Shown piece by piece: positions 26,488 through 34,346 of a stretch of DNA of 64,000 nucleotides (within the stretch, counting starts at the first letter, position 1; every line of letters begins with the position of its first letter). The notes below the pieces were generated by a model. The model saw only the letters and a program-made list of their open reading frames with translations, had not been told where the DNA came from and did not search any database. The position numbers were made by a program, and so were the translations under genes. The DNA is taken from positions 1-64,000 of the forward strand of contig JANQLU010000106.1 of the NCBI GenBank assembly GCA_028280445.1. The letters are read 5' to 3'. Source of the stretch: Pirellulaceae bacterium. GTDB lineage: Bacteria > Planctomycetota > Planctomycetia > Pirellulales > Pirellulaceae.

Positions 26488-27106
26488 TTAATTCTCCTGC
26501 TAATAAGAAATTTTCTATAGGTTTTTAGCATGGTACCGTTTTTACGAAGGAGGCGGTAGCTAGTGCTACGAATATTTTTGTCGTTTGTAGGTTTGCGAAA
26601 CTTTGCGGCTTGTTGCAAATCACTTGAACATGGCTTGACGCCAATAAAATGCCACGGCTCGGCAGGAGCCTCGCCCTCCCTTGAAGCCTCGGGCAAAAAC
26701 ATCGTGAGCGGCAGGGCGCTAGCCGCCGGTAAGAAGCGCTAACGAACCGGCGGCTAGCGCCTTGCCGCTCACAGGGCCACCGCCCCCCAGGATTGCCAAA
26801 CAAAATCGCGGCGATCGTGTATCCCATTTTCATCGCCAATTTTTCTAGCTCGGTTTAAAAAAAATTCTGATCAGTCTATTTCGCAACAGAACTTTTTTTC
26901 AATTCGAAGATTTCAAAAAATGTCGCCATTTTTTTACGAACATTTGGATTGCTGCCCCGTATTTTCGAAAGACCCGGCGTATTTGAGGGAACATATCAAA
27001 GCTTTTCCACGACTAATCCTGAAACAATCGTATTACGGTGCGACACTCTTGAGATAAAATGATAAGAGCAATGCATCTCGAATTTATTCATACCTGGCCA
27101 TGTCAA
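26488..27106. other. Divergent intergenic region, 619 bp, with repeats and a possible broken gene start
   Basis: Contains an inverted family B copy and a family C palindrome. On the minus strand at about 26776-26839 a plausible start (MAMKMGYTIAAILFGNPGG) runs straight into the C repeat and then loses coding character. That could be a gene interrupted by repeat insertion, or chance. The AT-rich stretch 26850-26960 presumably holds the promoter of the ECF sigma gene. Confidence 0.45.
26656..26772. repeat. Family B' copy plus family C palindrome
   Basis: GGCTCGGCAGGAGCCTCG plus CCCTCCC (26656-26680), then GTGAGCGGCAGGGCGCTAGC ... GGCTAGCGCCTTGCCGCTCA plus C (26704-26772), a palindrome with arms of about 27 bases. 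Confidence 0.85.
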
Positions 27107-27682
27107 ATGAATGACGTCACTCAAATTCTGATTCGAATCGAAGAAGGTGACGCGCAGGCAACCAATGATTTGTTTCCATTGGTTTACGAAGAATTAAAAC
27201 GATTGGCGACGGCCAAGTTGAAAAACGAGCAAGACCAACAAATGCTCGAGGCCACCGGTTTGGTTCACGAAGCTTATTTGAGGTTGGTCGATTCAAAAGA
27301 TGATCAATGGTCTGGACGTGCCCATTTTTTTTCCGCTGCGGCCGAAGCGATGCGCCGCATTCTGATTGACCAGGCCCGGGCGCGAAAAAGTTTAAAACGC
27401 GGCGGCTTGGACAAAACGCTATCGTTAGACACCGTCGGTCCAATCACTGCCAGAAAAGCGGACGAGTTGATTTCACTCAATGATGCTCTGGATCAATTGC
27501 AGAGTGTTGACAGCACCAAAGCTCAATTGGTGAAACTCAAATTTTTTGTCGGCATGACGACGAATCAGGCTGCCGAGATTCTGGATATCCCACTGCGAAC
27601 GGCGGAGCGGAATTGGGCTTTTGCGAGAGCCTGGCTGTATCAAAAAATGGGCGATTTTGACGACGAAACCGCGGAAATCTAA
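27107..27682 (+). CDS. ECF-family RNA polymerase sigma factor, planctomycete type
   Basis: Sigma factor of 191 residues. Region 2 includes LFPLVYEELKRLATAKL and ATGLVHEAYLRLVD, followed by AHFFSAAAEAMRRILIDQARARKS, the hallmark of the planctomycete ECF group. Region 4 has AQLVKLKFFVGMTTNQAAEI and LRTAERNWAFARAWLYQK. I chose the second ATG because MNDVTQIL matches the usual family N-terminus; ATG 27059 adds 16 residues. It is followed 90 bases downstream by a Ser/Thr kinase gene of the type often paired with such sigma factors, where the kinase is thought to control the sigma factor. Confidence 0.9.
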   Translation: MNDVTQILIRIEEGDAQATNDLFPLVYEELKRLATAKLKNEQDQQMLEATGLVHEAYLRLVDSKDDQWSGRAHFFSAAAEAMRRILIDQARARKSLKRGGLDKTLSLDTVGPITARKADELISLNDALDQLQSVDSTKAQLVKLKFFVGMTTNQAAEILDIPLRTAERNWAFARAWLYQKMGDFDDETAEI

Positions 27683-27772
27683 TTTTTTTTGAAATTCTTG
27701 GCGGGTTTCGAACGGGCAATCCGCACGTAGTTGATAGTGCTGAAATACCGCTTCAATGACTGGAGTTTTACC

Positions 27773-30016
27773 ATGGGCGAAATGATTCAACGTGAAGAGC
27801 AGATTTTTTGCGATGCCATCGAGATCACCGATCGTGAACAACGCGCCGAATTTATTCGTCAGCAGTGTGGTGATGATCAGTCACTGTATCGCAGAATCCA
27901 GCAACTGTTGAGAATGCACCAAACGGACGGAAAAATTCTCGACGGGACAACCTACGCCAGCAACGGCGCCAAAGCCGAAACGGTTTCCATTCCTCATGCG
28001 GGCGAATCGATTGGAAATTACAAATTGTTGCAGGAAATTGGCGAAGGCGGGATGGGCGTCGTATTCATGGCGGAACAGTCCGAGCCAGTGCGCCGAAAAG
28101 TTGCGGTCAAAATCATCAAGATCGGAATGGATACACGTCGGGTCGTCGCGCGATTCGAATCTGAACGACAGGCGCTGGCGCTGATGGATCACCCTTGCAT
28201 CACCAAAGTTCTCGATGCAGGTTCCACTGAAAGCGGCCGCCCGTATTTTGTCATGGAATTGGTACGTGGAAAAACGATCACGCAGTTTTGCGATGAAAAA
28301 CGATTGAGTGTTCGCCAGCGGCTACGAATTTTTGAGCAAATCTGTCAAGCGGTTGAGCACGCGCACCAAAAAGGAATCATTCATCGCGATTTGAAACCGT
28401 CCAATATCATGGTGACCAGCAACGACGGACAACCGTTGCCGAAAATTATTGACTTTGGTATCGCCAAAGCGACAGGGGATCGCCTGACGGACAAAACACT
28501 GTTCACCAATTATGGCGAGATGATCGGGACGCCGTTGTATATGAGTCCCGAGCAAGCGGAAATGACAGAATCGGATGTCGATACTCGAAGCGATATTTAT
28601 TCCCTCGGCGTTTTACTTTACGAGTTACTGACTGGAACAACGCCGTTTGCCGATCTCAAAAAGAAAAGTTTTCATGCCATTCGCGATGCAATCCGTTCGC
28701 GAGACCCGCAGATCGCTTCGACTCGCGTAATGAATTTGGGCGATACATTGGAAAAAGCGGCCCACGACCGTGGCACCGATGCTCGTTCATTACACCGATT
28801 TATCAAAGGTGACGTCGATTGGATTTTAGTCAAATGTTTAGGTCGAAAACGCGAAAACCGGTATCAATCGGCTGGCGAACTGGCTCGCGAAATCAGACGG
28901 CATTTGGACGGCGAACCGGTCGAAGCCGCGGCTCCCACGGTTTCGTACCGGCTTCGCAAATTTATTGTCAAACACAAAGCACCGGTGACCATCGCAGCCA
29001 TTTTGGGGTTCATTCTGTTAGGCAGCACCGTGTTTTCATCTTACATGGCGATTCGCGCCAATGATTTGGCGACGCAAGCCAAGTTAAACGAACAACGGGC
29101 GGTCGAAGCCGAGCAAAAACTGGCGGAAAAAATGCAACAGGTCCAGCTGGATCGCGACAGGAAAGCGGAATTGGCCCGCCGATGGGGAATCGAATTAGGA
29201 GAAGCCGAAGCCGCGGCGATTTACAACGAGGAACAGTATCGCAAATTGTACGAACGGCAGCAACGAACATCTCAACAACAACAGTACTGGACGCAATATC
29301 TGATTCCGTATATCAGAAATAAAAACGACAAACGTCAGAGGCAAACACGGGTGCACAATATCCGTGGCATCGCACGCGGGCAATCCATGTATCGCATGGC
29401 CGAAAAACCACGCATCAATTCGAAAAATTATCCGCCCGTACCCAGCCTGCATCAAATTGAACGGGCCAACATGGGTGTCGACAAAATAAATCAAAAGAAG
29501 CAGATGAAAATTCAATCACAACAATTCGCGGATGTGAACGAAGTGAATATTGTGATTCTGGATGACGAAGAAAAAGCCAAAGCGGAGTACTTGAAAAATC
29601 TGTGGGTGACCCACAAAAAATTGTTCGGAGAAAAAGATCCGATTGTTGTCCGTGTGATGGCACAATACGGTGAATGTTTGGCAAACCAAAAACAATGGAA
29701 AGAGTCAGAGAAAGTTTTGACCGAAACGCTGGACCTGATGCTTTGTGAAGAAAACAAAGGTCGGGATTTGCCGATTGGCCCTGTCCGTTTGAATTTGGCG
29801 AGAACCTATTCGGGACAGGGAAAAGACGAACATGCCGAAAAACAAATTCTGATGTGGAAAGCGGAAAACAAACTCCAACACTTGCCTCCCAACGTTAAAA
29901 AAACGCTGGATACCATCGACAATCAATTGCGAAAATTGAAAGGCCGCAAGCAAAGGTTAAACCAACTAGAAAACAAACTGCGGCATTCAAAAAAACGGGT
30001 AGATCAAGATAAATAA
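27773..30016 (+). CDS. Transmembrane Ser/Thr protein kinase
   Basis: Hanks-type kinase of 747 residues. A short helical N-terminus precedes the kinase domain (about 82-395): GEGGMGVVF glycine loop, VAVK lysine K113, HRDLKPSN catalytic loop (D206), DFG at 227-229, and GTPLYMSPEQ. One membrane helix follows near residues 417-440 (VTIAAILGFILLG), then an external part with charged coiled coil and TPR-like repeats near the C-terminus (VRVMAQYGECLANQKQWKES, LNLARTYSGQGKDEHAE). GGAG stands seven bases before ATG 27773. With the sigma gene upstream it forms a probable two-gene signalling unit. Confidence 0.9.
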   Translation: MGEMIQREEQIFCDAIEITDREQRAEFIRQQCGDDQSLYRRIQQLLRMHQTDGKILDGTTYASNGAKAETVSIPHAGESIGNYKLLQEIGEGGMGVVFMAEQSEPVRRKVAVKIIKIGMDTRRVVARFESERQALALMDHPCITKVLDAGSTESGRPYFVMELVRGKTITQFCDEKRLSVRQRLRIFEQICQAVEHAHQKGIIHRDLKPSNIMVTSNDGQPLPKIIDFGIAKATGDRLTDKTLFTNYGEMIGTPLYMSPEQAEMTESDVDTRSDIYSLGVLLYELLTGTTPFADLKKKSFHAIRDAIRSRDPQIASTRVMNLGDTLEKAAHDRGTDARSLHRFIKGDVDWILVKCLGRKRENRYQSAGELAREIRRHLDGEPVEAAAPTVSYRLRKFIVKHKAPVTIAAILGFILLGSTVFSSYMAIRANDLATQAKLNEQRAVEAEQKLAEKMQQVQLDRDRKAELARRWGIELGEAEAAAIYNEEQYRKLYERQQRTSQQQQYWTQYLIPYIRNKNDKRQRQTRVHNIRGIARGQSMYRMAEKPRINSKNYPPVPSLHQIERANMGVDKINQKKQMKIQSQQFADVNEVNIVILDDEEKAKAEYLKNLWVTHKKLFGEKDPIVVRVMAQYGECLANQKQWKESEKVLTETLDLMLCEENKGRDLPIGPVRLNLARTYSGQGKDEHAEKQILMWKAENKLQHLPPNVKKTLDTIDNQLRKLKGRKQRLNQLENKLRHSKKRVDQDK

Positions 30017-30082
30017 TGGCAAGATTTCGCCCCGAGTTTCGAACACCCAATTAGAGGTGGCAAATCTCTCGGAGGGGGAGAA

Positions 30083-30271
30083 ATGACATTTTCAATCTAC
30101 CTGTTTATCTTGATTCTGTTTTTGTGTCTCTGGTTGATTCCACAAAGTCAGATGACCAAAACGTCAGCTTATTGTGAATTCGACGACACCGATGGTGATG
30201 CCGCCGATGGTTTTCATCATTTCATGACTGGCAGCGATTATATCGAGGACGGTTCAGCACCGTTCGACTAA
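30083..30271 (+). CDS. 62-residue single-helix membrane protein
   Basis: Very strong GGAGGGGGAG lies three bases before ATG 30083, which argues strongly for translation. The protein is one membrane helix (IYLFILILFLCLWLI) followed by a 40-residue acidic, His-containing tail (EFDDTDGDAADGFHHF). I recognise no family. It lies 66 bases behind the kinase gene on the same strand and ends three bases from the convergent DUF1080 gene, so it may belong to the sigma-kinase unit. Confidence 0.65.
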   Translation: MTFSIYLFILILFLCLWLIPQSQMTKTSAYCEFDDTDGDAADGFHHFMTGSDYIEDGSAPFD

Positions 30272-30274
30272 GCC

Positions 30275-31096
30275 CTATTTCTTGTCGACTTTGACTTCTT
30301 GAATTTCGACTTTGCGAAATTGAATCGGGTGGCTTTCGGATTGCAGCGAAATATAGCCGCCTGTGATAACGAGATTGCTTTCATCCTTGATCAGGCTTTT
30401 GGCGTTTTTGTCGCGAGGGTCGAGTTGCGGTTTTTCATAAGACAAAACCGATTTACCGTCAATCAAATGCTTGACGGTTTTTCCGCCACGGACTTCGATT
30501 TCCGCGGTGACCCATTTTTCGCCATGGTAAGTATCCGATTTGGAACTCGTACAATGCCGCCTGACCAACGCGCCATCCATTTCGACATGCGTTCCAGGCG
30601 TACACAAATTCATAGTCGTACGTTTGCCCGTTCCTAACCCGCCAAGCAATTGAACTTCGATGGAGACGGGGAAATCCTGATTTTTGCCCATCGTCGTCGG
30701 GTCCTGGCAATGAATCATCACACCGCTATTTCGTTTTGCCCAACCCGGACCTCCCGCGACCTGTTTGCCGATAAACCGGTATTCAATTCGCATGTTGTAA
30801 TTGGAATAAGGTTTTTTGTAGAACAAGTGTCCAAATTTTCGATCAAATTTATCGTACTTGTCATAGTTTACCGTCAACAGACCATCGACGACGCGAAAAG
30901 TATCTCCAAAATTTTCGCCATATTTATAACCGCGAATTTTCGCTTTCCAGCCGGTTAGATCTTTGCCGTTGAACAATTGCTCCCATTTCGGATTCTGTTT
31001 GTCGGATTTTTTGGTTTCCGTTTTTTTGTCTTGAGAGAATGCCGCAGACGCAAACAAGATGGTGGCAATTGCTGCAATGCAGATGTGGGTTTTCAT
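30275..31096 (-). CDS. Exported DUF1080 (3-keto-disaccharide hydrolase-like) protein
   Basis: Protein of 273 residues with a signal peptide (MKTHICIAAIATILFASAAF) and one DUF1080 concanavalin-like domain: WEQLFNGKDLTGWK, VVDGLLTVNYDKY, RNSGVMIHCQDP, SIEVQLLGGLG, and the C-terminal GGYISLQSESHPIQFRKVEI. DUF1080 proteins act on glycosides, some as 3-keto-glycoside hydrolases; planctomycetes carry many copies. The substrate is unknown. The ATG at 31096 is the natural start. Confidence 0.88.
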   Translation of the reverse strand: MKTHICIAAIATILFASAAFSQDKKTETKKSDKQNPKWEQLFNGKDLTGWKAKIRGYKYGENFGDTFRVVDGLLTVNYDKYDKFDRKFGHLFYKKPYSNYNMRIEYRFIGKQVAGGPGWAKRNSGVMIHCQDPTTMGKNQDFPVSIEVQLLGGLGTGKRTTMNLCTPGTHVEMDGALVRRHCTSSKSDTYHGEKWVTAEIEVRGGKTVKHLIDGKSVLSYEKPQLDPRDKNAKSLIKDESNLVITGGYISLQSESHPIQFRKVEIQEVKVDKK

Positions 31097-31232
31097 GATA
31101 GAGTCCGTGGGTGTCTAGATGTTCAGGCGTTTCATTTTAGAACAGAAACGTCTCGTTGTCACTTTGAGAAAATTAACGAGGCCGCTGGAGCGGAAGTAGG
31201 GTGTCGATGCAGACTGAATTGGTTTTGGGAAA

Positions 31233-31376
31233 GGCTCACGCAGAGTCGCAGAGTCGCAGAGGCAGGTGTGTACTAAATGAAAACAAAACTTGTACTCACC
31301 TACCAAACGAATCAACTACCTGGATTAATCAATCATACGAAGCCGGTTTTTAAGCCTCTGCGTCTCTGCGTGAGCC
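31233..31376. repeat. Family D inverted pair
   Basis: GGCTCACGCAGAGTCGCAGA plus GTCGCAGAGGCAG on the left and GCCTCTGCGTCTCTGCGTGA plus GCC on the right (31354-31376). The left arm carries a small internal tandem repeat (AGAGTCGC twice). Confidence 0.75.
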
Positions 31377-31390
31377 TTCTCAAAAAAAGT

Positions 31391-31753
31391 TTACGTACTG
31401 GATGAACGTTCCGCCGGAACCTTCGGCGGGAGTATCAACAAAATTAGCACAACAAACGTGATGACGATGACGATCAACTGTCTTGGTTCAGCTTGGGCGA
31501 TTCCTTTTTTGACAAAGCTTTCGTAGCAAAACCACCCTCCCACTAGTGAGACGGCTAGAAATGAATCCAAATAAGCCAAGGGCGGTTGGTTGAGCCAAAA
31601 CAACAAACTGCCGGCGGCGGCAATACCGCCCATCACCAAACCAAAATAAAGTCCCGTTGTCCCGCCATCTTGGGACACGATTCGATAGATACCGCTACCG
31701 ATCACAACCAGCGCATAAATCGCCATCATGACGGCTTTGTATTTGTTGCTCAC
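31391..31753 (-). CDS. Four-helix membrane protein, function unknown
   Basis: Protein of 120 residues that is almost entirely membrane helix: about residues 7-26, 34-53, 60-78 and 90-110, with a short charged C-terminus (PPKVPAERSSST). The glycine-rich GGTTGLYFGLVMGGIAAAGS recalls small TMEM14-like proteins, but the match is weak and no function is assigned. The ATG at 31753 follows a TTTCTCCT-type sequence on the plus strand, that is AGGAGAA read on the gene strand, a good ribosome site. Confidence 0.65.
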   Translation of the reverse strand: MSNKYKAVMMAIYALVVIGSGIYRIVSQDGGTTGLYFGLVMGGIAAAGSLLFWLNQPPLAYLDSFLAVSLVGGWFCYESFVKKGIAQAEPRQLIVIVITFVVLILLILPPKVPAERSSST

Positions 31754-32066
31754 AAATTCTCCTTTTTCATTTGGTTTGAGTTTATCAAGAGCAACCCGTG
31801 ATTTTCTACCGGTGGCATGCAGAATTCCAAATTGCAGTGGAATGAACTTGAGTTTTCAAAATTTTTTGGCCTGGAATTCGTCAACGGTTTGCTGATTCAT
31901 AATAGTTGCCCAGTCGGTTTATCATTTGGTCGAGTTCGCGACTCAAATTTAAACGGGTACAATGTCTGTTTCCTACGCTGCTTTTTGAAAATGGTAACAA
32001 GAAAACACACAATCGAATTTTGTTGCCAACCGCGCTCGCCAACATTTAGATCACAAGGGAAAGACG
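31754..32066. other. Divergent promoter region, 313 bp
   Basis: Between the four-helix membrane protein and the sulfatase gene. No repeat family and no credible gene was found; the frames present lack starts with ribosome sites. Confidence 0.5.
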
Positions 32067-33560
32067 ATGAAAAATTTGCTCTGTCTCATAATGCTGTTGA
32101 GTGCATCCGCAGTATCCGCAACGGAAAAACCAAATATTCTGTTTATATTTACCGATGACCAAAGTCGGCGATCAGCAAGTTGTTATCCCGAATCGCATCC
32201 CTGGGTGAAAACACCCAACATCGATGCCTTGGCAAAATCCGGTGTTCGATTTACTCATTGCTACACCGGCGCCTGGTGCCAGCCGTCGCGTCTGTCTGTA
32301 CTGACGGGACTCTTGCAACATCGACATCGTTCTTTCAAAGTTGTTCGTTATCCGATGGCGAAATATGACGCGAAACAGCTTCCGTTTTGGCCAGCCTATT
32401 TCCGCAAAGAAGGTTATTTTACGGCTTGTATTGGTAAATGGCATTTGGGCGAGGATGTCGGGCACGGTCGCGATTGGGATTACTCGGTGATCTGGGACAG
32501 GGGCGGACCGAAAAAAAACAGCTACGCGTATTACCACAATCAGTTGGTGAGATACAACGGTGGAAAACGTCAACTGTTGAAAGGTTACAGTACGGACAAC
32601 TATACCAGGCTTGCTTTGGAATTTGTCAAAAGCAAACAGCGAAAAAATCAGCCCTGGTTTCTTTGGCTCTGCTATGGCGGAGTGCACGGCCCGTACACAC
32701 CGGCTGATCGCCACTCGAAAATTTATCCGTCGGTGAAAGTAAAAATTCCGGACGACATCTATGGACCCCGCCCACGGATGCCCGCGTTCATGAAAAATTA
32801 TGGGGTGTGGAAAAATAAAGATGGCGTTCCCGTCAAAGGCAAAACAACACTCCGAGCCGCGGTCACCAAATACAATCGTGCCGTCAAATCGATCGACGAA
32901 GGTGTCGGCCAATGGATCGCAGCGCTGAGAGAAACCGGGCAGTTGAAAAATACAATTGTCATTTTTACATCTGATCAAGGGTTTGCTTGGGGACAACACG
33001 GATTTGCCAGAAAATGGGCGCCTTATGATGCCAATCTGGCGGCGCCGTTGATCATCTCTCAGCCAGGCAAAATTCCGGTAGGAAAAGTCTGCACAGAAGC
33101 GGTAAATGGCGTGGATATCGCGGCAGCCATTCACGGTTTCGCAGGCATCAAGCCGCGTTGGAAAATGCATGGGCGGGATTTTTCACGCCTAGTGTTCAAC
33201 CCTGACGGCGCTCCGCTGGAACAACCGATGATTTTGATGAATTCGATTCAACAGTACGGTGAACGCTTTACAGCCACATTGAAAGAGAAAAAATTCAAAC
33301 AGCTTCACAAAGCGGGCTTGGCCGCATGGATCATGATGCGAGATGGGAAATATAAATACGTTCGCTATGTCGGTGGAACGTACCGTGAGGAACTTTATGA
33401 TCTGCAACGCGATCCCAATGAGTTACACAATTTGTCAGTATCCAAACAACATCACCAACGCTTGGCTGTTTTGCGAGCAAAATTGCTGGATGAACTCAAA
33501 AAGCAAGATGCAGATTTTCTAGATGTTCTACCAGACGTAAAAATCGAGGCGATCGATTAA
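32067..33560 (+). CDS. Exported type I sulfatase
   Basis: Sulfatase of 497 residues with a signal peptide (MKNLLCLIMLLSASAVSA). Formylglycine-dependent catalysis is indicated by C71 in CQPSRLSVLTG, with the partner motif ACIGKWHLG, the metal-binding FIFTDDQ near residue 30 and FTSDQGFAWGQHG in the middle. Planctomycete sulfatases desulfate algal and other marine polysaccharides; the specific sugar cannot be told. The C-terminal domain (DLQRDPNELHNLS) is standard. AAGGG lies about seven bases before ATG 32067. A family A repeat starts two bases after the stop. Confidence 0.93.
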   Translation: MKNLLCLIMLLSASAVSATEKPNILFIFTDDQSRRSASCYPESHPWVKTPNIDALAKSGVRFTHCYTGAWCQPSRLSVLTGLLQHRHRSFKVVRYPMAKYDAKQLPFWPAYFRKEGYFTACIGKWHLGEDVGHGRDWDYSVIWDRGGPKKNSYAYYHNQLVRYNGGKRQLLKGYSTDNYTRLALEFVKSKQRKNQPWFLWLCYGGVHGPYTPADRHSKIYPSVKVKIPDDIYGPRPRMPAFMKNYGVWKNKDGVPVKGKTTLRAAVTKYNRAVKSIDEGVGQWIAALRETGQLKNTIVIFTSDQGFAWGQHGFARKWAPYDANLAAPLIISQPGKIPVGKVCTEAVNGVDIAAAIHGFAGIKPRWKMHGRDFSRLVFNPDGAPLEQPMILMNSIQQYGERFTATLKEKKFKQLHKAGLAAWIMMRDGKYKYVRYVGGTYREELYDLQRDPNELHNLSVSKQHHQRLAVLRAKLLDELKKQDADFLDVLPDVKIEAID

Positions 33561-33561
33561 T

Positions 33562-33854
33562 GTAGGGCCGGTTCCCACCGGCCGATTTTTGGATTGTTGT
33601 TCGGGAGGGTGAGGCTCCTGCCGAACCAAAACAATGTGTTTGCAGTTCGGCGCGAACCTTGACTTGCCAAAACAAATACCATGCCCGCGGCTCGGCAGGA
33701 GCCTCGCCCTCCCGTTATTCCGTTAGGGTCGTTCCTAGTCTTTCTTTCGACGGGATGAACATGATTAACAGAATGGAAAATGGAATCTAAATTCTGTCCA
33801 TCCTGTAAATCCTGTCTAAATTCAGTTTTAGATTGACCGGTAGGAACCTGCCCA
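33562..33854. repeat. Left inverted arm (A-B-B'-E-A composite)
   Basis: Order: family A (33563-33584), B (GGGAGGGTGAGGCTCC type), a spacer with AATGTGTTTGCAGTTCGGCG, an inverted B copy (33689-33713), a family E piece (GGGATGAACATGATTAACAG ... CCATCCTGTAAATCCTG), and a decayed A arm ending near 33853. Confidence 0.85.
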
Positions 33855-33871
33855 GCTTTTAAAAAATAGTG

Positions 33872-33931
33872 TTGACAAAGCGAATTCTTTCGCTAAATTT
33901 ACTCTGAGTGGCGAATTCTTTCGCTAAATCA
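33872..33931 (+). promoter_or_regulatory. blaI promoter with two identical operator dyads
   Basis: TTGACA (33872-33877) and TAAATT (33894-33899) are spaced 16 bases apart as -35 and -10 boxes. The spacer contains the dyad GCGAATTCTTTCGC (33880-33893), and an identical dyad lies at 33911-33924. Both copies continue with TAAAT, and their centres are 31 bases apart, about three helix turns. This is the arrangement expected for a BlaI-type dimer that represses its own operon. Confidence 0.75.
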
Positions 33932-33956
33932 ACATGTTTTTGAGTAAACTGAACTG

Positions 33957-34346
33957 ATGGCACGTCCCGCAACCGATCAACCGACCGACGTCGAGCTTCA
34001 AATTTTACGGATCCTTTGGGATGGTGGAAAATTGACCGTTCGCGATATTCATTCGGCAATTCAACAGTTCAAGGACACGAACTATTCGACCACCGTAAAA
34101 ATGTTGTCGGTCATGTTGGAGAAAAATCTGGTAGTGCGAGATGAAAACGCGCGTCCGCATGTTTACCGGGCAGCCATCTCGCGACAAAAAGCCCAGCAAC
34201 AAATGCTCAAGGGAATGGTGAAAAAGCTCTTTGATGGCTCGACCGCTTCCCTCGTTATGCAGGCTCTTTCGACTCAAAAAGCGAGCAAGGATGAACTTGC
34301 CGAGATCCGTCAACTCATTGAAAAAATTGAGAAAGGCAAAAAATGA
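33957..34346 (+). CDS. BlaI/MecI-family transcriptional repressor
   Basis: Winged-helix repressor of 129 residues: PTDVELQILRILWDGGKLTVRDIH then YSTTVKMLSVMLEKNLVVRDENARPHVYRAAISR is the standard BlaI DNA-binding domain, followed by the dimerisation and cleavage region. In the family a BlaR1 protease triggers its removal from DNA. The stop codon overlaps the start of the sensor gene (ATGA), so the two are translationally coupled. The duplicated dyad upstream is its likely operator. No beta-lactamase gene is next to it. Confidence 0.93.
   Translation: MARPATDQPTDVELQILRILWDGGKLTVRDIHSAIQQFKDTNYSTTVKMLSVMLEKNLVVRDENARPHVYRAAISRQKAQQQMLKGMVKKLFDGSTASLVMQALSTQKASKDELAEIRQLIEKIEKGKK

Noticed and set aside
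32172..33170. 332-codon minus-strand frame opposite the sulfatase
   Set aside because: Shadow of the sulfatase gene; composition and lack of motifs argue against coding.
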